The notes under the pieces were generated by a model, which saw only the letters and a program-made list of their open reading frames with translations, ran no database searches and had not been told where the DNA came from. A stretch of 10,814 nt of DNA, taken from the NCBI GenBank assembly GCA_003647375.1, contig QMMS01000135.1, positions 1 to 10,814 of the forward strand, written 5' to 3'. A program made the position numbers and the translations under genes. Origin of the DNA: Deltaproteobacteria bacterium. Lineage in GTDB: Bacteria; Desulfobacterota; Desulfobacteria; Desulfobacterales; B30-G6. Each line of letters starts with the position of its first letter. Within the stretch, counting starts at the first letter, position 1. Shown here one piece after another: positions 6,397 to 10,814 of the stretch.

Positions 6397-7026
6397 CTAG
6401 GGGGAAATTTTTAATGATTGCCCCGGATTAATGACGGCCCCTTTGGAAAGTTTATTCAACGTCATCAATTGAGCCACCGACAATCCATATTGTTTGCTGA
6501 TGCTGTAGAGGGTCTCCCCTTTTTTCACAACATGGGTTTTAACCACCGATTTTGATGCACTACTCTTGACAACGGGTGCCTGACTCTGTTTAGCCGCTGT
6601 ATTCGCGAGTTTGGTCTTCAGCTTCTTTATTTGCTGATCCATCTCACTTATTCTTTTAGAAAAAGAGGTTTCCAGGCGGTCAAGTCTTACCATCAACGGC
6701 TGTGTGTCCTGTCGGTTTTTATCAAGATCCGTCACCCGTTCATTGATCCCTTCCAGAGCCGCCATTCTGCTTTCGAGTTGTTGGAGTCGCTGGTCCATTG
6801 CAGATAGCAGGGCTTTGTCGCTGCCGCCGGGACGAATAGAGAAAAGAAATATCACCAACAATACCACAGGGACGATCACCAGCCAGGAACTTGTTCGGGT
6901 GAAAACCGAAGCCATTCTGGAACCAAAATTGAGCTTCTGAGTTCTTAAAGGGGAGTAATTTTCCTCAAAGGTTCCTTCTTCATCAGCCACCGTCTCAACA
7001 CCGTCATTAGAATCTTTCCATTTCAT
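6397..7026 (-). CDS. Membrane-anchored coiled-coil protein with C-terminal LysM domain
   Basis: A 209-aa protein: an acidic cytoplasmic N-terminus (1-45), one membrane helix (SWLVIVPVVLLVIFLF, 47-62), a charged heptad-rich segment likely to form a coiled coil (about 72-143), a Ser/Lys/Val linker (144-163), and a LysM domain (164-207: THVVKKGETLYSISKQYGLS, then NPGQSLKI). LysM binds N-acetylglucosamine-containing glycans, so the C-terminus should face the periplasm and touch peptidoglycan. This suggests a cell-wall tether or scaffold. The start ATG overlaps the stop of the upstream hydrolase (ATGA, 4 bp), so the two are surely co-transcribed and coupled. The stop codon is TAG, immediately after the natural domain end. 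There is no enzyme domain. Domain calls are firm, role inferred. Confidence 0.88.
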   Translation of the reverse strand: MKWKDSNDGVETVADEEGTFEENYSPLRTQKLNFGSRMASVFTRTSSWLVIVPVVLLVIFLFSIRPGGSDKALLSAMDQRLQQLESRMAALEGINERVTDLDKNRQDTQPLMVRLDRLETSFSKRISEMDQQIKKLKTKLANTAAKQSQAPVVKSSASKSVVKTHVVKKGETLYSISKQYGLSVAQLMTLNKLSKGAVINPGQSLKISP

Positions 7027-7925
7027 CCCTTCTTCCCTCCTGTTATAAATTCGTCAAATATCTCCCAAAATTTCTCCAGAACTGCATCCGTTTCGATCAG
7101 CAGTTCGTGCAATGCATTTGGAATCACTACCAAATGGCAATTGGGTACTCTCCGGCAGATCTTCTTCTGCGCCGCCACCGACACAATTTCATCCGCACCC
7201 GACGAAACCATTATCACGGGTGTTGCAATGCTCTCAAGATACCCGTCGACCATTATATGCTGAATGGAATTAAACGTGGCATCCAGCCACCCAAATGTGA
7301 CGCCTCCTATGGCGACATCCGGATTATCGATTATCATCTGAATTGTTTGTTGAAAACGATGCGGGTCCCTGGTGAGACGATTCCCTGCAAAGCGCTTCTT
7401 GGATGGATCGAAATCATTCGCCCGGGTGGCATAATATTTTTTAAACCCGCTTCCGGCGGCGATTTTTACAATCACCTTCAGCGTTTTTTTCAACATGACC
7501 GACCCGGCAATATCGATAAGAGGGGACGTCAAAACAGCCTTCTCTACCCTGCCCGGATGATCATGCAGATACCGAAGGGCGATATGCCCCCCCATGGAGT
7601 GCGCCAGCATCATCACGGGTCTGCCGGCTTTTTGGGGAACATGTCTATCCATGAAACAGGTAAGATCCTTCAGGTAGTCTTCGTACGTCTCCACATAACC
7701 CTTGTAACGATTCGGCAGCAGACGGTCGGACAATCCCTGACCACGCCAGTCGAATGTGACAACGTCCAGGTTTCTCACAAGAAGTTGATCCACGGTTTCC
7801 CGGTACTTCTCAATAAATTCGGATCTCCCTCCCAACAGAACGACAATACCCCGGCATGTCTTTGCTCCACATGCATAGCTATCAAAACGGATTTTAAGGC
7901 CGTCATGCGTTTCAAATGTTTTCAT
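7023..7925 (-). CDS. Alpha/beta hydrolase, lysophospholipase / monoacylglycerol-lipase-like
   Basis: A 300-aa serine hydrolase of the 'Hydrolase_4' type (PldB / monoglyceride lipase group), likely acting on lysophospholipids or acylglycerols. Visible are VVLLGGRSEFIEKY (28-41), which replaces the usual HG oxyanion motif, FDWRGQGLSDR (58-68), the nucleophile elbow AHSMGG with S110, D245 in SSGADEIVS, and H273 in NALHELL. The triad is complete and the length is typical. There is no signal peptide. ATG 7925 begins the fold directly; GGAG lies about 11 bases upstream, a weak RBS. It is the first gene of a two-gene minus-strand operon with the LysM protein (4-bp overlap). The pairing hints at a shared envelope-maintenance role, which is inference. 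A candidate promoter lies at 7972-8006. Confidence 0.88.
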   Translation of the reverse strand: MKTFETHDGLKIRFDSYACGAKTCRGIVVLLGGRSEFIEKYRETVDQLLVRNLDVVTFDWRGQGLSDRLLPNRYKGYVETYEDYLKDLTCFMDRHVPQKAGRPVMMLAHSMGGHIALRYLHDHPGRVEKAVLTSPLIDIAGSVMLKKTLKVIVKIAAGSGFKKYYATRANDFDPSKKRFAGNRLTRDPHRFQQTIQMIIDNPDVAIGGVTFGWLDATFNSIQHIMVDGYLESIATPVIMVSSGADEIVSVAAQKKICRRVPNCHLVVIPNALHELLIETDAVLEKFWEIFDEFITGGKKG

Positions 7926-7971
7926 CTAAAAACCGCTCCAGAGAAACCAACCCGAAAAGGCAGAAGTGAAT

Positions 7972-8006
7972 GGTAACAATTTATATAGACATACAGGGAT
8001 GTTACC
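7972..8006 (-). promoter_or_regulatory. Candidate promoter with flanking inverted repeat for the hydrolase-LysM operon
   Basis: GGTAACA (7972-7978) and TGTTACC (8000-8006) are perfect 7-bp inverted arms 21 bases apart. Between them, on the minus strand, lies a -10-like TATAAA (7985-7980) about 55-60 bases upstream of the hydrolase ATG; no good -35 is seen. Arms bracketing a -10 box would suit a dimeric repressor. No regulator is encoded nearby. Confidence 0.3.
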
Positions 8007-8025
8007 CTCGCGGTTTTTAAGGTTT

Positions 8026-8044
8026 AAAAATGCTTTGCATTTTT
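8026..8044. other. Three-base-loop palindrome (8-bp stem)
   Basis: AAAAATGC (8026-8033), loop TTT, GCATTTTT (8037-8044). It lies in the 294-bp divergent spacer 7926-8219, which otherwise holds the inverted repeat at 7972-8006, the palindromes listed separately, a smaller TTATG...CATAA repeat (8062-8077) and AT-rich sequence; no credible gene is seen in that spacer. Confidence 0.5.
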
Positions 8045-8119
8045 CATTTGTGGAAATACTATTATGCGTTAACATAAGGGGATTCACTTTGTCTATTGAT
8101 TGTTGAAGCATTATCTATT

Positions 8120-8134
8120 AATTGTGTAACAATT
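8120..8134. other. Short three-base-loop palindrome (6-bp stem)
   Basis: AATTGT (8120-8125), loop GTA, ACAATT (8129-8134), followed by TT. Similar in design to the longer palindromes at 8026, 8176 and 8465 but short enough to be chance in AT-rich DNA. Confidence 0.3.
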
Positions 8135-8175
8135 TTATGTCAGGCACTGTAATTCAGGGTTGAATGTTAATCAAT

Positions 8176-8202
8176 CAATAAAATCGTTGCACGATTTTAT
8201 TG
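8176..8202. other. Perfect 12-bp three-base-loop hairpin upstream of the small gene
   Basis: CAATAAAATCGT (8176-8187), loop TGC, ACGATTTTATTG (8191-8202): uninterrupted. It ends 17 bases before ATG 8220, so in an mRNA it would sit just upstream of the ribosome binding region and could influence translation. No T-run follows, so it is not a classic terminator. Confidence 0.6.
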
Positions 8203-8219
8203 TATGCGGCAGGTATATT

Positions 8220-8465
8220 ATGTCAAAACACTCTCACAGCTTTACGGATGAATACGATGGGTTTGTCGGGTTTGGATTCAATCGCGAGACCGACGAAAAT
8301 ACGATCATCTATTACCTTCAGAAATTTTCAGATGATTCGTTGATGCGAACCCTTGCAAAACGATTGACGGACCAGGACCTGGCCGACATTTTTAACCTGC
8401 TGACCCGGCTGTTAAAAGCCCATCTAACGGAAGAAGAATATCACCATCTTTTTTTAAAAGAATAA
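8220..8465 (+). CDS. Small conserved-looking hypothetical protein (81 aa)
   Basis: An 81-aa cytosolic protein with no signal peptide or membrane segment. An aromatic/glycine N-terminal part (HSFTDEYDGFVGFGFNRETD, 5-24) is followed by a mostly helical body with YYLQKFSDDSLMRTLAKRL (30-48), DLADIFNLLTRLLKAHL (53-69) and an acidic/aromatic tail ending LFLKE. I recognise no catalytic motif; I have a general recollection of similar small 'cytoplasmic protein' entries in Desulfobacterota but no function. ATG 8220 is chosen rather than the in-frame TTG 8160, because the extra 20 codons would merely translate the 12-bp hairpin 8176-8202. A weak AGG (8211-8213) is the only RBS. The gene stands alone between AT-rich palindromes, and its TAA TAA stop abuts the downstream hairpin. 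Confidence 0.65.
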   Translation: MSKHSHSFTDEYDGFVGFGFNRETDENTIIYYLQKFSDDSLMRTLAKRLTDQDLADIFNLLTRLLKAHLTEEEYHHLFLKE

Positions 8466-8510
8466 TAAATTCGCTTTGCGAATTTATCTGGCGCGACTGC
8501 GTCGCTTTTT
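8465..8510 (+). terminator. Tandem hairpins, the second with a T-run: probable intrinsic terminator
   Basis: First hairpin: ATAAATTCGC (8465-8474), loop TTT, GCGAATTTAT (8478-8487). Second: GCGAC (8493-8497), loop TGC, GTCGC (8501-8505), followed directly by TTTTT (8506-8510). The second has the form of a rho-independent terminator for the small gene, with a short but GC-rich stem. The first begins on the last base of the stop codon. Confidence 0.6.
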
Positions 8511-8549
8511 AACAATCAACCTGATACCTTAATGCTTTACAACAAACAC

Positions 8550-8581
8550 TTGAACCCTGGAATCCTCGACCCCTTGGATCC
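8550..8581. repeat. Degenerate 8-bp tandem repeat array (4 units)
   Basis: In exact 8-base phase: ttgaaccc, tggaatcc, tcgacccc, ttggatcc, followed by a T-run. It lies between the terminator of the small gene and the promoter of the aminopeptidase gene. The string agggttcaag in the array at 3787 is the reverse complement of cttgaaccct here (8549-8558), suggesting related sequence. Confidence 0.55.
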
Positions 8582-8596
8582 TTTTTTATTATTTGA

Positions 8597-8625
8597 TTAA
8601 TATAATTATTTAAACCAATTATAAT
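8597..8625 (+). promoter_or_regulatory. Probable sigma-70-type promoter of the aminopeptidase gene
   Basis: TTAATA (8597-8602, 4 of 6 to -35) and a perfect TATAAT (8620-8625) are separated by 17 bases in very AT-rich DNA, with the predicted start about 25 bases before ATG 8657. A second TATAAT at 8601-8606 lacks a good -35. This is the most convincing promoter in the window. Confidence 0.5.
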
Positions 8626-8656
8626 ATAACTATTAACTTGTTTCATGAGGTCCAAT

Positions 8657-9856
8657 ATGTTCACCGACACACAAATTGAACGATATGCGGAAGTGCTGCT
8701 TTGGGGACTCAAAACGGCACGCAAGGGTAGCTTGAATCAAGGAGAAATTTTCCTGGTCCGCTATAATCTGCCGGCAATCAAGCTCGCCGAGATTCTTCAA
8801 GCCCGGCTCCTAGACATGGGCATGAACCCGGTAATGCGAGCAGATGCCACACCTGTAATGGAACAGCAATTTTTTAATATTGCCAAGCCAAAGCAGCTGG
8901 TATTTCAACCTCCTGGTGAAAAAACTTTCTACCAACATCTAAACGGTAGTATTTTCCTGCATGCGCCGGAGGCCATTACCCATTTAAGCCACATAGATTC
9001 GAATAAAATCGCCAAAGCCGCCATTGCCAGAAAGTACATCCGTGACATACTGGAGAAAAGAGAAGAGCAGGCGCTGTTCAGCTGGACGCTATGCGTGTTT
9101 CCCACAAAAGCGCTTGCGAAACATGCCCGACTTTCACAGAAGGCCTACACATCTCAAATAATAAAAAGTTGTTTTCTGAACAGACGCTCCCCCATTGATG
9201 AATGGGAGCGCATCTTCCATAACGCATCTGAAATAAAAGCGTGGCTCAACAACATGCGGGTTCAGCACTATCATATCGAATCCCAACATATGGACCTTGA
9301 GATTACACCAGGCGAAAGCAGAAAATGGATCGGCATCTCCGGCCACAATATTCCCAGTTTTGAACTCTTTCTGTCGCCTGATTGGCGGGGCACCCGGGGT
9401 GTATACCATGCCGATCAGCCGTCTTTTAGAAACGGGAATCTCGTAAAGGACATTACGATAAGGTTTAAAAAGGGAAAGGCCGTTGAAATTAAAGCAAAAG
9501 AAGGGCTCGCGTTTATCAAAAAGCAGCTATCCATGGATCAGGGTGCCAACAAAGTCGGCGAGTTTTCTTTAACGGACAAACGATTCTCGAAGATCAATCA
9601 ATTCATGGCCAACACCCTTTTTGATGAAAATTACGGCGGGGCCAACGGTAACTGCCACATCGCTCTTGGTGCCTCGTATTCAGACACCTACGACGGCGAC
9701 ACGTCAACACTCACCAAAAAAATCAAATCAAAACTCGGTTTCAATGATTCAGCCCTGCACTGGGATCTCGTAAATACGGAAAAGAAACAGGTGACAGCCT
9801 ATTTGAAAGATGGGAAAAAGACGGTCATTTATGAAAACGGGAAGTTTAATTATTAA
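8657..9856 (+). CDS. M29-family metallo-aminopeptidase (AmpS/PepS/aminopeptidase T-like)
   Basis: A 399-aa cytosolic leucyl-type aminopeptidase of peptidase family M29, which removes N-terminal residues using a two-metal (Zn/Co) centre. The metal-binding C-terminal domain has every expected residue: E236 in IPSFELFLSPD, E302 in VGEFSLTD, H334 and Y341 in NCHIALGASYSDTY, and H368 and D370 in ALHWDLV. The N-terminal domain (about 1-200) matches the family layout, with RYAEVLLWGL (9-18) and a nucleotide-fold-like region. Length is close to the usual 400-415. ATG 8657 is chosen over ATG 8645 because GAGGT (8647-8651) is well placed for 8657. Its stop overlaps the convergent DUF151 gene stop by 4 bp (9853-9856), leaving no room for a terminator between them. 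Confidence 0.92.
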   Translation: MFTDTQIERYAEVLLWGLKTARKGSLNQGEIFLVRYNLPAIKLAEILQARLLDMGMNPVMRADATPVMEQQFFNIAKPKQLVFQPPGEKTFYQHLNGSIFLHAPEAITHLSHIDSNKIAKAAIARKYIRDILEKREEQALFSWTLCVFPTKALAKHARLSQKAYTSQIIKSCFLNRRSPIDEWERIFHNASEIKAWLNNMRVQHYHIESQHMDLEITPGESRKWIGISGHNIPSFELFLSPDWRGTRGVYHADQPSFRNGNLVKDITIRFKKGKAVEIKAKEGLAFIKKQLSMDQGANKVGEFSLTDKRFSKINQFMANTLFDENYGGANGNCHIALGASYSDTYDGDTSTLTKKIKSKLGFNDSALHWDLVNTEKKQVTAYLKDGKKTVIYENGKFNY

Positions 9857-10350
9857 ACCTTATATTTTCCAAAATCTTCCGGGGATAAGTTTTTAAGATA
9901 TTCAGCCCATTTTTTACCCTCTTCGCTCTCGTCCAAAACCTCCGGCTGGGCTTCACCGTTTTTGGAGCGCTGCACTACCTTGTCATCCACATAGATGGGC
10001 GCCCCAAACCTGAGCGCGATGGCAATGGCATCGCTGGGCCTGGCATCGATATCAAATGACATATCACCGGATTCAAAGTAGATTTTTGCGAAAAATGTAT
10101 TCTCCTTGAGATCACAGACCTCGATGCGTGTCACATCTGCCTTTAGCCTCTCGGCAACATTTTTAAACAGGTCATGGGTCATGGGGCGATCAAATTCAAT
10201 CTTCTGGAGGGCCGATGCAATGGAGGTGGCTTCCAGCAAACCGATCCAAATTGGAATCGCGTGATCCTCTTTTTCTGACTTCAAAATGATAATCGGCGTA
10301 TTGGACGCTGGATCCATGGTTAATCCTGCAATAGTCACTTTATGCAGCAT
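9853..10350 (-). CDS. Bifunctional nuclease family protein (DUF151)
   Basis: A 165-aa protein of the DUF151/BFN family. The family is named for a plant member with RNase and DNase activity; bacterial roles are largely unproven. The hallmark DARPSDAIAIALRFGAPIYV (102-121) and the N-terminal PIWIGLLEATSIASAL (33-48) are present, followed by an acidic C-terminal tail (EEGKKWAEYLKNLSPEDFGKY), where many bacterial members carry such an extension. A good RBS, AAAGGAGA (minus strand, 10366-10359), precedes ATG 10350. The gene overlaps the end of miaB by 11 bp and is its downstream partner, an arrangement I recall from Desulfobacterota, which suggests a link to RNA metabolism. The stop overlaps the aminopeptidase stop by 4 bp. 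Confidence 0.93.
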   Translation of the reverse strand: MLHKVTIAGLTMDPASNTPIIILKSEKEDHAIPIWIGLLEATSIASALQKIEFDRPMTHDLFKNVAERLKADVTRIEVCDLKENTFFAKIYFESGDMSFDIDARPSDAIAIALRFGAPIYVDDKVVQRSKNGEAQPEVLDESEEGKKWAEYLKNLSPEDFGKYKV

Positions 10351-10814
10351 AACTTTCTTCTCCTTTGGCTAGGGAATGCCCTGGGTCACACGTGACCACG
10401 CTGCCCCATAATGAATGGGGAAATGTCTTTTCAATCCTCACATGGACCATCTTTCCGACCTCGACACTTTTGTCAATACATGAATCGCCCTGAACAAAAT
10501 TAACGATTTTATTGCCGGTGGTTCTGCCGGTCCATTGGACAGCTTCAGGTGCCCTGCTCCGGTTTTCATCAACCTGTTTTTTACTGTAACCTTCCACAAG
10601 AACTTCCTGGACAGTCCCTTTCATGCCGGAATGAATTTTCTGAGTGATGTGTGCCTGCAGGTCAAAAACTTCCTGAAGACGCTGTTTTTTTTCTTTCTCT
10701 GTTACTATGCACTGGAAGCGACCGGGAGGTGCGCTGGTCCGATCTGAATTGGTGAAAGCAAACAGGCTGTCGAAATCAACCTGCTAGATAAGCGCTTTGG
10801 TTTGTTCAAAATCA
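10340..10814 (-). CDS. miaB: MiaB tRNA methylthiotransferase, 3' part, with an in-frame TAG; partial at window edge
   Basis: MiaB is a radical-SAM enzyme that converts i6A37 to ms2i6A37 in tRNAs reading UNN codons. Only the C-terminal part is in the window. Reading right to left, FEQTKALI, then an amber codon (10786-10784), then QVDFDSLFAFTNSDR, which aligns with the family's DFE-T--LI-x-V-FD stretch. Next come KEKKQRLQEVFDLQ and the TRAM domain (VQEVLVEGYSKKQ, WTGRTTGNKIVNF, VRIEKTFPHSLWG). The frame continues on both sides of the TAG, so this is one reading frame with an internal stop, not a frameshift. Downstream of it the usual YS-RP residues appear as NSDRT, a hint of relaxed constraint. 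If the stop is real, the product lacks the end of the radical-SAM barrel and the whole TRAM domain. The radical-SAM cysteines lie outside the window. Family identity is firm; integrity is not. Confidence 0.85.
10784..10786 (-). other. In-frame amber (TAG) codon within miaB
   Basis: The minus-strand codon is TAG between ATC (Ile) and CAG (Gln). In E. coli MiaB the matching position is an Ala by my alignment, and it looks variable in the family, so a single-base change from CAG, GAG or AAG could explain it. The alternatives are pyrrolysine decoding, a pseudogene or a base-calling error. Confidence 0.75.

Noticed and set aside
7926..8111. A 61-codon minus-strand open frame upstream of the lysophospholipase-like gene
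   Set aside because: No RBS, no family resemblance, and it covers the palindromes and the candidate promoter; most likely spacer.
8176..8202. Intrinsic terminator on the + strand
   Set aside because: The stem is AT-rich with no T-run after it, and the gene it would terminate is on the other strand and points away.
8220..8510. Integron-type cassette (gene plus attC-like palindrome)
   Set aside because: The palindromes have 3-base loops and lack the paired R/L core sites and unpaired bases expected of attC; no integrase in the window.

Overview
The window looks like chromosomal core and near-core DNA from a Gram-negative anaerobe. The best guess is a Desulfobacterota (former Deltaproteobacteria) sulfate-reducer-like genome. 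This rests on the miaB / DUF151 bifunctional-nuclease pair, a manA, several small phosphatases and hydrolases, moderate GC with AT-rich spacers, and intergenic dispersed palindromes and 7-8 bp degenerate tandem repeats of a kind I associate with that group. The taxonomic assignment is an inference; no rRNA or tRNA gene is present to anchor it. No tRNA, rRNA, CRISPR array, insertion sequence or recognisable riboswitch was found.

Layout, left to right. (1) A sodium:solute symporter (73-1701, +) is followed by a two-gene type II toxin-antitoxin module (1773-2241, +). (2) A class I mannose-6-phosphate isomerase, manA (2268-3497, -), converges on it. (3) The spacer 3498-3865 is a patchwork of a ~110 bp dispersed palindromic repeat, a perfect 13-bp hairpin and an 8-bp-periodic repeat array. 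(4) A coupled pair follows: an alpha/beta hydrolase (3866-4672, +) and a HAD phosphatase of the long 'IA-hyp1' type (4665-5672, +). (5) Convergent to it, with a 38-bp coding overlap, is a phosphoglycolate-phosphatase-like HAD gene (5635-6318, -) with a heptad repeat directly upstream of its start. (6) A minus-strand operon has a lysophospholipase-like hydrolase (7925-7023) overlapping a membrane-anchored coiled-coil LysM protein (7026-6397). (7) A small conserved-looking 81-aa gene (8220-8465, +) is bracketed by AT-rich three-base-loop palindromes and followed by a terminator. (8) An M29 aminopeptidase (8657-9856, +) has a convincing AT-rich promoter. (9) A minus-strand miaB-DUF151 operon runs in from the right edge; its stop overlaps the aminopeptidase stop by 4 bp.

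Most genes are single-function metabolic or housekeeping genes in tightly packed pairs (overlaps of 4, 8, 11 and 14 bp suggest translational coupling). I do not see one large new multi-gene system. The points most worth a second look are: an in-frame amber codon in miaB (10784-10786), which is a pseudogene, pyrrolysine or sequencing-error question; the family of three-base-loop palindromes around the small gene at 8220; and the 7-8 bp tandem arrays that sit just upstream of three different genes.
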